Under the pieces are notes generated by a model. It worked only from the letters and a program-made list of their open reading frames with translations, did no database searches and was not told where the DNA came from. From NCBI RefSeq assembly GCF_020531985.1, contig NZ_JAJAVQ010000008.1, positions 1 to 64,000 on the forward strand: a stretch of DNA of 64,000 nucleotides, read 5' to 3'. Each line of letters opens with the position of its first letter. The stretch's first letter is position 1. This document shows positions 44,833 through 53,476 of this stretch, piece after piece. Source of the DNA: Rheinheimera aquimaris (GTDB lineage: Bacteria > Pseudomonadota > Gammaproteobacteria > Enterobacterales > Alteromonadaceae). A program made the position numbers and the translations under genes.

Positions 44833-46479
44833 ATGACCGTAGCCGCACTTTACATCTGCCTCGCACTTTTATTCACTGTTGCCAGTTGGCTCGCGCCCTA
44901 TTTGTTGTTAAAACTATTGCTGGCCTGGGTGGCGCTTTCATTGTTTGTCGTCAGCTCAGCCTACTGGCTGAACAGCGCCAGTGTGTTTCGTAAACGCAGT
45001 GATGGCAGTATCCCCTGGTATAGCTACTGGTTGTTTATTCCATTTCTGTTAGGTGCAGGCGCTTATAACCTTTTTACCAGGCGCCGGGATACAGTGCCGG
45101 CCATGCAACGGGTAGCGAAAGGATTATTTCTGGGTGCACGCCTGACTACTGCAGACTTACCCGAATTGCAAAAAAACCGCATTACTGCGGTATTGGATGT
45201 CACTGCCGAGTTTGCTGCACTTGATGGCCTTAGCCAGATGGAAGGCATGCAGTATCTGAATGTGCCGGTTTTGGATCACGCCAGCCCGACCACGGCACAA
45301 CTGAAGCAAAGCGTGCTATGGCTACAACAGCAACGCGCCGCCGGTAGAAGAATCTTAGTGCATTGTGCTTTGGGTCGAGGTCGCTCGGTATTGGTGTTGG
45401 CTGCATTTTTATTAAGCCGCCACAACAGCAAAAAAGCTGAGCAAGCGCTGGCGCTGATTAAGCAAGTCCGACACACCGCCCGGCTAAACCGGCACCAGCT
45501 TGCCGCTTTACATCGCTTTGTCGACGGCTTTGATAGCCCGGATCCAAGCCCTGTCTGGCTGATTGCGAATCCGGTATCCGGCGGTGGTAAGTGGCATGAA
45601 GCCGAGGCGGAAATAGTTAGTCTGTTGTCGCCTTTTATGACCCTCGAAATCAAACTGAGCAACGCAGGTTGCTCTGCCCGCCAACTAGCACAGCAAGCCA
45701 GACAAGCCGGTTGCAAACTGGTTATTGCCTGCGGCGGCGATGGCACTGTTACCGAAGTGGCCTCGGCTTTGGTTGGCAGCGATACCTGCCTCGGCATTAT
45801 TCCGCTGGGTACGACTAACGCCTTGAGCCATGCCTTGTGGGGCATCAGTGCCAAACTGATGCCGGTACGCTCAGCTTGTCTGAATATTCTCGATGGCCAG
45901 AGCCACGCGATAGACACTGCGCACTGCAATGATAAATTAATGCTGCTGCTCGCCGGCGTGGGTTTTGAACAGCAGATGGTTGCAGCTGCAGATAGAGACA
46001 AAAAAAACCAGCTCGGGCAGTTGGCTTACCTTAACGGGCTATGGCAGGCAGTGCAGAGCAATCATATTCAGTCACTGTGGGTAAAATTTGATGAGCAACC
46101 GGAGCAGCCACTCGACACCGCCAGCCTGGTTGTTGCCAATGCCGCCCCGCTGACAACACTTCTTGCGCAGGGCCGTGGCGCACCAGATTTAACCGACGGC
46201 AAACTGGATATCACCTGGCTGCTGGCTGATAACGAGGATAGCCAATTCCTTGGTCTGGCAGAGCTGGCGTTAGCCGGGCTAACCAACATCAACCCCAGCG
46301 TTGCCAGCCAGAGCTGCCAGGCCAGCAAAATTGCAGTGCGCCGCCAGGATGACCAACCACTGCATTATGTAATTGACGGCGAGCTATTTGAAGCCAAAAC
46401 TCTGGAGATTAGCATCAACCCGACGTCATTATGTGTAATGCTGGCTGACGATGACACAGAAGATACTCCTGTCAGCTGA
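44833..46479 (+). CDS. fusion of dual-specificity phosphatase and diacylglycerol kinase domains
   Basis: A 548-residue protein in three parts. Two or three N-terminal membrane helices (about 3-48 and 65-80). A dual-specificity protein phosphatase domain (about 90-235) with the active-site loop HCALGRGRS: Cys178 and Arg184 form CX5R, and Asp in VLDHAS near 152 may be the general acid. A diacylglycerol/sphingosine kinase catalytic domain (about 240-540) with LIANPVSGGGKW, ACGGDGTVTEVA near 301 and PLGTTNALSHAL. Both sites look intact. The domain pair suggests lipid phosphate turnover at the inner membrane; the phosphatase may act on lipid phosphates and not on protein. Substrates unknown. Confidence 0.9.
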   Translation: MTVAALYICLALLFTVASWLAPYLLLKLLLAWVALSLFVVSSAYWLNSASVFRKRSDGSIPWYSYWLFIPFLLGAGAYNLFTRRRDTVPAMQRVAKGLFLGARLTTADLPELQKNRITAVLDVTAEFAALDGLSQMEGMQYLNVPVLDHASPTTAQLKQSVLWLQQQRAAGRRILVHCALGRGRSVLVLAAFLLSRHNSKKAEQALALIKQVRHTARLNRHQLAALHRFVDGFDSPDPSPVWLIANPVSGGGKWHEAEAEIVSLLSPFMTLEIKLSNAGCSARQLAQQARQAGCKLVIACGGDGTVTEVASALVGSDTCLGIIPLGTTNALSHALWGISAKLMPVRSACLNILDGQSHAIDTAHCNDKLMLLLAGVGFEQQMVAAADRDKKNQLGQLAYLNGLWQAVQSNHIQSLWVKFDEQPEQPLDTASLVVANAAPLTTLLAQGRGAPDLTDGKLDITWLLADNEDSQFLGLAELALAGLTNINPSVASQSCQASKIAVRRQDDQPLHYVIDGELFEAKTLEISINPTSLCVMLADDDTEDTPVS

Positions 46480-46485
46480 GCAGTA

Positions 46486-47832
46486 TTATTGGTCAGTCTG
46501 CTGATACTTTTCCAACTTGTTGTACAAGGTTTTCACACTGATCCCCAGTTGTTGAGCGGTATCCGTTTTATTGCCAGCGTTTTGCTCCAGAGTATTCAGA
46601 ATCGCAGCCTTTTCCAGATCGTCCAGTGGTACCCCACAAGGCACTTCTGCCAGGCACTGTGCATCAGCCTCGGTATCTTCTGTGTTCAGCAATAAGTGCT
46701 CAGGCAGGATCTGCTTGTCAGACAAAATGTACGCACGTTCAATAGCATGTTTAAGCTCTCTGACATTACCTGGCCAATTGTGGCTGGCGATAAGCTGCAT
46801 AGCCTCTTCTGTCAGTAACTTCTCTTGCTGCTCCTGCGCATTGCGATAAGCTAAAAAATGTTGTGCCAGGCCGCTGATGTCGCTACCTCTGTCACGAAGT
46901 GGGGGTACATGCACCGGAAACTGCGCCAGACGAAAATATAAATCTTCGCGCAATAAGCCCTCTGCAATTGCCTGCTGCGGATCACGGTTAGTCGCTGCGA
47001 TGACTCTAACGTCGGCCTGGTGTGTCTTATCAGTACCTACCGGCCGGAACTCACCACTTTCCAGCACACGCAGTAGCTTAACCTGCTGCTCCGTTGGCAT
47101 CTCTGTAATTTCATCCAGAAACAAGGTTCCGCCCTGGGCCTGGGTAAATACCCCCTGATGGTCGCGTAATGCCCCGGTAAAGGCGCCTTTACGATGGCCA
47201 AACAGTTCACTGTCTACCAGCTCTGGGCTAAGTGCCCCACAATTAATGGCAACAAAGCGCTGTTCTGCCCGGTAGCTGGCCAGATGCAACGTATTCGCCA
47301 CCAACTCCTTACCGGAACCGCTTTCACCGATCACCAGTACATTAGCATCCGTTACCGCGACCTTACGCAACGTGCGGTACAGCTTCAGCATTACTCTGGA
47401 CGAGCCAACCAACAGGCCAAACTGGTCAAGCATACTGGCTTTAGTGTCAGCAGGCTGACGTATATTGCTCAGCTGTTGATAAAAATCTTGCAGCGTCTCT
47501 AAAATGCATGACATATCAAGTGGTTGGCGAAAATGGTAACCTGCGCCAGAACGCATCAGCTCATCCAGCATCGGCTCTGCACTACCGTCGCTGACAAAAA
47601 TAAAATCCATTTCCGCCAGCAAATGGCTGCTAATTAGCGGCTGATAGTCGGCTTCGCTTTCATGATCAACCTGAATAAAAGCCAGGTCACAGGGTTGTTG
47701 CAGTAGCTGTTCTGACCAGGGCGTGGTGTTACTGCTTCTGACAACCACAAAACGCCGTACGATTTCGGACTGCATTAACTGGGCGCTCAGTTCAGGATCC
47801 TGCACATGTAAGAATAAGCGTGGCTGTGTCAT
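46486..47832 (-). CDS. sigma-54-dependent enhancer-binding transcriptional activator
   Basis: A 448-residue activator: receiver-like N-terminal domain (about 4-125), AAA+ domain (about 150-385) and Fis-type helix-turn-helix (about 405-445). The AAA+ part has Walker A GESGSGKE, the sigma-54 contact loop GAFTGA, Walker B GGTLFLDEI and the R-finger region LREDLYFRL. In the receiver the expected phospho-acceptor Asp appears as Gln (CDLAFIQVD) and the conserved Lys as Arg (YHFRQPLD), so it is probably not controlled by phosphorylation. I choose ATG 47832; the frame extends to 47940 but the extra 36 residues look non-coding. Divergent from the 48025 gene; see findings for its presumed targets. Confidence 0.92.
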   Translation of the reverse strand: MTQPRLFLHVQDPELSAQLMQSEIVRRFVVVRSSNTTPWSEQLLQQPCDLAFIQVDHESEADYQPLISSHLLAEMDFIFVSDGSAEPMLDELMRSGAGYHFRQPLDMSCILETLQDFYQQLSNIRQPADTKASMLDQFGLLVGSSRVMLKLYRTLRKVAVTDANVLVIGESGSGKELVANTLHLASYRAEQRFVAINCGALSPELVDSELFGHRKGAFTGALRDHQGVFTQAQGGTLFLDEITEMPTEQQVKLLRVLESGEFRPVGTDKTHQADVRVIAATNRDPQQAIAEGLLREDLYFRLAQFPVHVPPLRDRGSDISGLAQHFLAYRNAQEQQEKLLTEEAMQLIASHNWPGNVRELKHAIERAYILSDKQILPEHLLLNTEDTEADAQCLAEVPCGVPLDDLEKAAILNTLEQNAGNKTDTAQQLGISVKTLYNKLEKYQQTDQ

Positions 47833-47895
47833 ATTTAAGTACTCAGTTATCAGCTCTAACCCTATGTCAGCACTGTAATTATAACAATGCCCATT

Positions 47896-47908
47896 GGTAA
47901 AACTTACC
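47896..47908. promoter_or_regulatory. candidate enhancer-binding site (palindrome)
   Basis: GGTAAAACTTACC has perfect 5-bp arms (GGTAA / TTACC). On the minus strand it reads GGTAAGTTTTACC and contains AAGTTTTACC, which recurs twice upstream of the BON gene promoter. It lies in the divergent region, about 90-100 bases upstream of the putative start at the weak sigma-54 promoter. Confidence 0.5.
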
Positions 47909-47970
47909 TGTCCCGTCGGCCTGTTGCACCTTACTGCCAAAAATAATTATGCAAATCATGAATTTGCACT

Positions 47971-47987
47971 TTGGTATATGAATTGAA
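47971..47987 (+). promoter_or_regulatory. weak sigma-54-like promoter
   Basis: TTGG at 47971-47974 and TTGAA at 47983-47987 have the -24/-12 spacing, but the -12 element is GA in place of the nearly invariant GC. It would give a start near 47998 and a 27-base leader to ATG 48025. Confidence 0.35.
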
Positions 47988-48024
47988 TATGAATCGGTAC
48001 CGGCATAGAAAAAGAGGTGTAACT

Positions 48025-48543
48025 ATGGGCTATGCAGAACCGGCTTCACAAAATAATAACACTGAATCAAGAATGCTGCATGGCGTTCATATGCTGTGTA
48101 TGTCGGCGCAACAGTTCTTTCAGCAAGCTGCTTATCAGGTAGATGACAGTAACCTGCGCTATAAGTTTCTGGAGCTGTCCAAACTGCATGCCAATGCTGC
48201 CAGGAAGTTGCCAGTGGCAACGTCAGCCCCGTCGCCACACATACAAGATAGCGAGCTTGCCGCTGTGCAATTCTGGTATTTGCATCAGCAAGCAAGTCTA
48301 AACAAAAAACGACCGCAGCCACTGATGCTGACCGAATTAGCAGACTTACTGCAACAACAGTTGTATGCCCTGAAACACCTCACCAAGCATGTTGGCAGTA
48401 ACTCGGGCCGGGTGCCGCTGGCGCATTTATCAGCCGCACTGCAAATGGCCTATGATCAGTTATTACCTCTGCTGAAAGTTTTACCGACAGGCGGGCAAAA
48501 ACTACAACAAAAGTTTTACCAACATTACAAAATAATAAATTAA
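48025..48543 (+). CDS. helical protein of unknown function, possibly ferritin-like four-helix bundle
   Basis: A 172-residue protein, soluble and all-helical by eye. Helices such as HMLCMSAQQFFQQAAYQV, LRYKFLELSKLHANAARKL and LADLLQQQLYALKHLTKHV resemble in spacing the DUF2383/PA2169-type four-helix-bundle stress proteins, but I see no clear metal-ligand set, so this is only a suggestion. I choose ATG 48025 (AGAGGTG ribosome site) and not the TTG at 47971. Divergent from the sigma-54 activator gene and followed by the BON gene, whose regulatory region overlaps its 3' end. Confidence 0.7.
   Translation: MGYAEPASQNNNTESRMLHGVHMLCMSAQQFFQQAAYQVDDSNLRYKFLELSKLHANAARKLPVATSAPSPHIQDSELAAVQFWYLHQQASLNKKRPQPLMLTELADLLQQQLYALKHLTKHVGSNSGRVPLAHLSAALQMAYDQLLPLLKVLPTGGQKLQQKFYQHYKIIN
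48475..48520. repeat. direct repeat of a candidate activator-binding motif
   Basis: AAAGTTTTACC occurs at 48475-48485 and 48510-48520, 35 bases apart. Both lie 77-122 bases upstream of the start expected from the sigma-54 promoter at 48570-48586, the usual range for enhancer sites. They are inside the 3' end of the upstream gene. Confidence 0.5.
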
Positions 48544-48569
48544 AACCATTAAAAACAATAAGTTAATAA

Positions 48570-48586
48570 TTGGCATTGAAATGGCA
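48570..48586 (+). promoter_or_regulatory. sigma-54 (-24/-12) promoter of the BON-domain gene
   Basis: TTGGCATTGAAATGGCA has GG and GC exactly 10 bases apart and matches the consensus at about 14 of 17 positions. It shares the variant form TGGCAT-N5-TGGC with the promoter at 44273. Start expected near 48597, ahead of an AAAGGAG ribosome site and ATG 48622. Confidence 0.75.
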
Positions 48587-48621
48587 TTAGTCTAATCGTC
48601 TCAATACAAAGGAGCGAAGAC

Positions 48622-49167
48622 ATGAAACGTACAACTTTAGCAATGATGATGACCTTGGCACTGTCTACTACAACAGCGGTAGCCGCCAACGATTGGAAAG
48701 AAGGTGCCAAAGATGCGTGGATTGATGGTAAAGCCGAAACAACTCTGTTGTTAAACGGCAACTTAAATTCATTTGATATTAATACCGATGTAAAAAACGG
48801 TGTTATTACCCTGACCGGTAAAGTAGAAAGTGACGTAGATAAGGCTCTGGCTGAAGAGCTGTTGGAAAATCTGGACGGTGTTAGCCGTGTTGATAACCAA
48901 CTGACGGTAATGGCCGATAAAAACGCTAACCGTAGCGACGACGACAACAGTGCGCTGAAAGACGCAAAAATCGCCACTGTGGTGAAAACCCGTCTGTTGT
49001 TCGAGTCAGAAGTCAGTGGCACGTCAATTGATGTAGACGCCGAAAACGGTGTAGTCACTTTGCAGGGAGAAGTTGATTCTGACGCTGAGAAAGATTTGGC
49101 CGTTGCTATTGCCAAAAATACCGATGATGTCACTAAAGTCGTCGATAAACTGCAAGTAGCACAATAA
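48622..49167 (+). CDS. periplasmic protein with two BON domains, OsmY-like
   Basis: A 181-residue exported protein: signal peptide MKRTTLAMMMTLALSTTTAVA then two BON domains (about 38-100 and 115-180), each with the central glycine pattern, NGVITLTGKVESDVDKALAE and NGVVTLQGEVDSDAEKDLAV. BON proteins bind phospholipids or the envelope and are typically induced by osmotic stress or stationary phase (sigma-S in E. coli). Here a sigma-54 promoter with upstream repeats is predicted instead. A terminator follows. Confidence 0.93.
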   Translation: MKRTTLAMMMTLALSTTTAVAANDWKEGAKDAWIDGKAETTLLLNGNLNSFDINTDVKNGVITLTGKVESDVDKALAEELLENLDGVSRVDNQLTVMADKNANRSDDDNSALKDAKIATVVKTRLLFESEVSGTSIDVDAENGVVTLQGEVDSDAEKDLAVAIAKNTDDVTKVVDKLQVAQ

Positions 49168-49183
49168 CTTGAGCTGTTATCCT

Positions 49184-49223
49184 AAACGCCGGCCTGGGCC
49201 TTATACCCGAGCCGGCGTTTTGC
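49184..49223 (+). terminator. terminator of the BON-domain gene
   Basis: Stem AAACGCCGGC / GCCGGCGTTT with a 17-base loop, then TT. The large loop makes it moderate in strength. Confidence 0.65.
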
Positions 49224-49280
49224 TGTTAGTAGCCCATTCCGGTATGCTGGCGCCACTGACGATATTAGTAGCATGCTGTT

Positions 49281-50495
49281 ATGCGCATTTTGCACACTTC
49301 AGACTGGCACCTTGGCCAGCATTTTATTGGCCGCAGCCGCGCAGCCGAGCATCAGGCCTTTTTACTCTGGCTGGTTTCCCAGGTTAAAGCCCTCAACATT
49401 GATGCGATTATTGTAGCCGGCGATATTTTTGATACTGCCACTCCGCCCAGCTATGCCCGCGAACTGTATAACCAATTTATCGTTGAGTTGCAAAGCTGCC
49501 AATGTCAGCTGGTTATGCTGGCTGGCAACCACGACGCACCAGCGGTATTAAACGAAAGCAAAGCGTTACTGCAGCATTTAAACACCAGCGTTATCGCCAA
49601 TATCAGCGAAGACCTAAACCAGCAATTATTGGTATTACAACATCAGGGCCAGCCAGCCACACTTCTCTGCGCTATACCTTTTCTACGTGCCCGTGATCTG
49701 CTGCAAAGCCAGGCCGGACAAAGTGCCAGCGACAAGCAGCAAAGCTTACAACAGGCGATAGCGCAGCATTATCAGCAGTTGTATCAGCTGGCACAGCAGT
49801 ATAATACTGAGCATAAACTGAACCTGCCGGTTGTAATGACCGGCCACCTGACGACAGTCGGTGTCAGCCGGTCTGAATCTGTACGGGATATTTATATCGG
49901 CACACTTGACGCTTTTGCGGCAAATGCCTTTCCGCCGGCAGATTACATTGCGCTTGGCCACATTCATCAAAGCCAGCAGATAAAAGCCGACACCGATATC
50001 CGTTACAGCGGCTCGCCGATAGCGCTGAGTTTTGACGAAGCAACGCAGCAAAAGCAGCTGTGGCTGATAGAGTTTAAAGACGGCGATAAAACGGTATCGA
50101 CGCTACCGGTTCCATGCTTTCAGCCACTTTTGAGTATAAAAACTGATTTAGCGGCGTTGAAGCAAAAGGTACAACAAGCTGTTGCAGCTATAGCAGCAAC
50201 CGATACTCTATGGCTGGAGCTGGTTATTACTGAAACCGATGCTTATCTGACAGATTTGCAACAAAGAGTCGAAACCGAGCTGCAAGACTTGCCCGTTGCC
50301 CTGCTGCGCTTGCGTCGCCAGCGCACTGCCGTAACTAACCCGTTAGCCAGCGATCATGACACCCAATTGTCTGAATTAACACCGCAGCAGGTGTGGCAAG
50401 CACGGCTTGCCGGCGAGGAACTGACCGCAGAGCAGCAACAGCAACTGAGCAAACTGCACGGAAAGGTATTAGCTACCGTACTGGAGGCCAAGTGA
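49281..50495 (+). CDS. sbcD: exonuclease SbcCD subunit D
   Basis: The Mre11-type nuclease subunit that cleaves hairpins and blocked DNA ends. Metal-binding motifs: HTSDWHLGQ near residue 5, VAGDIFDTA near 47, LAGNHDAP near 81, and GHLTT and GHIHQ further on. 404 residues (E. coli 400). Its stop overlaps the sbcC start (GTGA). Confidence 0.97.
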   Translation: MRILHTSDWHLGQHFIGRSRAAEHQAFLLWLVSQVKALNIDAIIVAGDIFDTATPPSYARELYNQFIVELQSCQCQLVMLAGNHDAPAVLNESKALLQHLNTSVIANISEDLNQQLLVLQHQGQPATLLCAIPFLRARDLLQSQAGQSASDKQQSLQQAIAQHYQQLYQLAQQYNTEHKLNLPVVMTGHLTTVGVSRSESVRDIYIGTLDAFAANAFPPADYIALGHIHQSQQIKADTDIRYSGSPIALSFDEATQQKQLWLIEFKDGDKTVSTLPVPCFQPLLSIKTDLAALKQKVQQAVAAIAATDTLWLELVITETDAYLTDLQQRVETELQDLPVALLRLRRQRTAVTNPLASDHDTQLSELTPQQVWQARLAGEELTAEQQQQLSKLHGKVLATVLEAK

Positions 50496-53476
50496 AGATT
50501 CTGTCAGTGCGGCTGCAAAACCTGAACTCACTGCGTGGCGAGTGGTTAATTGATTTTCGCCAGCCACCTTTTAGCCAAACCAATATTTTTGCCATTACCG
50601 GTGCGACCGGTGCTGGCAAAACCACCATTTTGGATGCTATCTGTCTGGCGCTATACCACCAGACACCAAGGTTAAAAACATCACCGACCAGCAATGAGCT
50701 GATGACGCGCAATTGCAGCGAATGTCTGGCAGAGGTTGAATTTGAAGTTGCCGGCATTGGATACCGTGCATTCTGGAGCCAGCGCCGAGCCAGAGGCGCG
50801 CCCGACGGCAACCTGCAGGCCGCAAAAACCGAACTGGCCAGACTCGATGGCACTATTCTGGCCGAAAAAACCAGCGACAAACTGCGGCTGGTTACCGAAA
50901 TAACCGGGTTGGACTTTGGCCGTTTTACCAAATCAATGCTGCTGGCTCAGGGCGGCTTTGCCGCTTTTTTAAATGCAGATGCTAACGAACGCGCCGAGTT
51001 ACTGGAAGAACTAACCGGTACCGATATTTACGGCCGTATTTCTGAGCAAGTATTTACCGATTGCCGTGAACAGAAAAGCCAGCTGGACTTGTTGCAGGCG
51101 CGCGCTGGCGCAGTAGAGCTGCTAAGCGAAGATCAGAAACTACAGCTGCAAACCGAACTGAGTGAAGTGCAATCGACATTTGCCACCATACAACTGTCGC
51201 TGTCAGAACAGCGTAAGCAACAAAGCTGGCGTGAGCAGCTGGACAAAGCGCAATACGAGCTACAACAGGCAGAACTGGAAGTCAGTGCTGCGCATAGCGC
51301 CATCGAAGCTCACCGCCCGCAACTGGCCCGTTTAACAGCATGGCAACCGGCCAGTCAGCTGTTACCGTTATATAGTGCCTGTCAAAGTGCGCTCGTTGAG
51401 CAAAGACAATGTCAGCAGGAGCGGCAGACACTGCAACAGCAGCAACAGCAGGCCGAGCAGCAACAAGCCAGTTTACTGTGGCATGGCGTACAGCAGCTTG
51501 CACAGCAAAAACAACAAATTCAGCTGCAGCTGCAACAACAGCAACAGCAACTGCAGCAACTGACACAACAGCAACCGGTGATCAGCGCGAAGCAGCATGC
51601 ACTACAACTTCAGTTAAAACAGCTGACCGATGCGTTGCAAGACACCGATATTCAGCAATTGCGTCAGCAACAGCAGCAACTTCAGGCCAGGCAGCACTTG
51701 TTGCAGTATGTGCAACATCAGCAACTACAACGGCAGAAGTGGCAGCAACATTGCGCTGCTACAGAGTCGCAGCTACAACAAAACAAACGCCAACTAGAGC
51801 CGTTGGCTGGGCAACTGCAGGCGTTGCGCCAGCAATATAAAACACTGCAGGAACAGATTGCTGACAAAAAGCAATTGTTACAGCAACAGCAGTTGATTAT
51901 GCAGTTGTCTGAACACCGCTCACGGTTACAACCTGAACAACCCTGCCCGCTGTGTGGTGCAACTGAGCATCCTGCTATAGAGCATTATCAGCAATTAAGC
52001 AGCTCAGATACCGAGCAGCAGTTGACGCAGAAAGAACAACAGCTGGCTACAGTACAAAAACAGGGAGAAGTGCTTAATCAAAACCAGTCTGCTCTGCAGG
52101 CAGAACAGAAGCAGTTGCAGCAGCAACTTAACCGGCAACGGCAAGAGCTTGCAGAGCTTGAAGCTGATATAACAAGCCGGCTGAAAGGTGAGCAGCCACC
52201 CGAGTTAGATGCCGCTTTGGCTGACACAACGGCAACACTGGAACACACCGCTAAAGCTTTGCAGCAAGCAGAACATCAGCAACAGCAGCTGCAGCAGCAA
52301 AAAGAACAATTACAAACAGCAGAGCGGCAACTGGAACACAATCAACATCAGCAACAGCTACAGCTACAACACATACAACGCCTGGAAGAACAGAATGATG
52401 CAGTGACAGTGCAGCATCAGGAGTGGCAGCAACAATGGCAGGCAACGCAACAGCACCCGCCGCAACAGCCGACAAAGGTGGCAAACTTTGCTGAGTTAAA
52501 CACGGCATTACAACAAGTGCAGCAACAGCTACAGCAGGCGCAGGGACAGCAACAGGCTTTGGCGCGTAGACAACAAGCACTGGACGCTCAGGTGAAGCAG
52601 CACGACGAGCAGTGGCAACACGCTCTGACAGCAAGCAGTTTCAGCGACGAAGCCGCATTCAGAAAGGCGGTATTGGAGCAAGTGGAAGTCGAGGCCTTAC
52701 AGCAATTGCAGCAGCAGCTGCAGCAAGCCGACATTGCGGCAAAACGGTTACACAGTGAATGGCAACAGCGTTATCTGCAACTGCAGCAGCAACAACTAAC
52801 CACGGAGTCGCTGGCCGGGATTACAGCAAAACTGCAACAGCATGAGCAGCAGCTGCAACAATTAAGCGCGAGACAAGGTCAGCTGCAGCAGCAAATCAGC
52901 AGTGACGAACAGCGGCATATCAATCAGTTGCAGTTACTACAAGATATTGCACAGAAACAACAACAGTATGAACACTGGCAGCGTTTAAACAGCCTGATTG
53001 GTTCTGCTGACGGCGCCAAATACCGTCGCTTCGCACAAAGCATGACATTGCAGCAACTGGTTGTGCTGGCTAACCGCCAACTTGAGACACTGCATAACCG
53101 CTACCAGCTGTCACGGCATGCTACGGCAGAGCTGGAGCTGGTTGTGCTGGATACCTGGCAGGCCGACAGTATGCGTGATACCAAAACACTGTCCGGTGGC
53201 GAAAGCTTTCTGGTGAGCCTGGCGCTGGCCCTGGCGCTGTCCGATCTGGTCAGTCATAAAACCCGTATTGATTCTCTGTTTTTGGACGAAGGCTTCGGTA
53301 CACTGGATGCGGATACGCTGGACAGTGCGCTCAGTGCGCTGGACGGCCTCAATGCCAGCGGTAAAATGATCGGCATTATCAGCCATGTTGAAGCGTTAAA
53401 GCAGCGTATTAGTGTGCAGATCAAAGTTGAGAAGCAGCAAGGGTTGGGTTACAGCCAGATCAGGATAGGCGGTTAA
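50492..53476 (+). CDS. sbcC: exonuclease SbcCD subunit C
   Basis: The Rad50-type ATPase partner of SbcD. N-terminal Walker [15 protein letters not shown] near residue 36, C-terminal signature [15 protein letters not shown] and Walker [13 protein letters not shown]. Between them is a very long antiparallel coiled coil broken by the zinc-hook motif CPLC near residue 485. I choose GTG 50492, which overlaps the sbcD stop by four bases and has a perfect GGAGG eight bases upstream; this gives 994 residues and the family start [17 protein letters not shown]. The coiled coil is unusually rich in glutamine, with runs of up to six. Confidence 0.96.
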   Translation: MKILSVRLQNLNSLRGEWLIDFRQPPFSQTNIFAITGATGAGKTTILDAICLALYHQTPRLKTSPTSNELMTRNCSECLAEVEFEVAGIGYRAFWSQRRARGAPDGNLQAAKTELARLDGTILAEKTSDKLRLVTEITGLDFGRFTKSMLLAQGGFAAFLNADANERAELLEELTGTDIYGRISEQVFTDCREQKSQLDLLQARAGAVELLSEDQKLQLQTELSEVQSTFATIQLSLSEQRKQQSWREQLDKAQYELQQAELEVSAAHSAIEAHRPQLARLTAWQPASQLLPLYSACQSALVEQRQCQQERQTLQQQQQQAEQQQASLLWHGVQQLAQQKQQIQLQLQQQQQQLQQLTQQQPVISAKQHALQLQLKQLTDALQDTDIQQLRQQQQQLQARQHLLQYVQHQQLQRQKWQQHCAATESQLQQNKRQLEPLAGQLQALRQQYKTLQEQIADKKQLLQQQQLIMQLSEHRSRLQPEQPCPLCGATEHPAIEHYQQLSSSDTEQQLTQKEQQLATVQKQGEVLNQNQSALQAEQKQLQQQLNRQRQELAELEADITSRLKGEQPPELDAALADTTATLEHTAKALQQAEHQQQQLQQQKEQLQTAERQLEHNQHQQQLQLQHIQRLEEQNDAVTVQHQEWQQQWQATQQHPPQQPTKVANFAELNTALQQVQQQLQQAQGQQQALARRQQALDAQVKQHDEQWQHALTASSFSDEAAFRKAVLEQVEVEALQQLQQQLQQADIAAKRLHSEWQQRYLQLQQQQLTTESLAGITAKLQQHEQQLQQLSARQGQLQQQISSDEQRHINQLQLLQDIAQKQQQYEHWQRLNSLIGSADGAKYRRFAQSMTLQQLVVLANRQLETLHNRYQLSRHATAELELVVLDTWQADSMRDTKTLSGGESFLVSLALALALSDLVSHKTRIDSLFLDEGFGTLDADTLDSALSALDGLNASGKMIGIISHVEALKQRISVQIKVEKQQGLGYSQIRIGG

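Noticed and set aside
45276-46001. A 241-residue ORF on the minus strand inside the phosphatase/kinase gene
   Set aside because: Antisense to a gene with intact catalytic motifs; no ribosome site or recognisable domain.
48549-49133. A 194-residue minus-strand ORF opposite the BON-domain gene
   Set aside because: Ser-rich shadow; the plus-strand protein has a signal peptide, two BON domains and its own promoter.
51409-51840. Ala/Thr-rich ORFs and simple repeats inside sbcC
   Set aside because: They are frame-shifted readings of the CAG/CAA-rich coiled-coil coding sequence, not a separate gene or a tandem-repeat locus.
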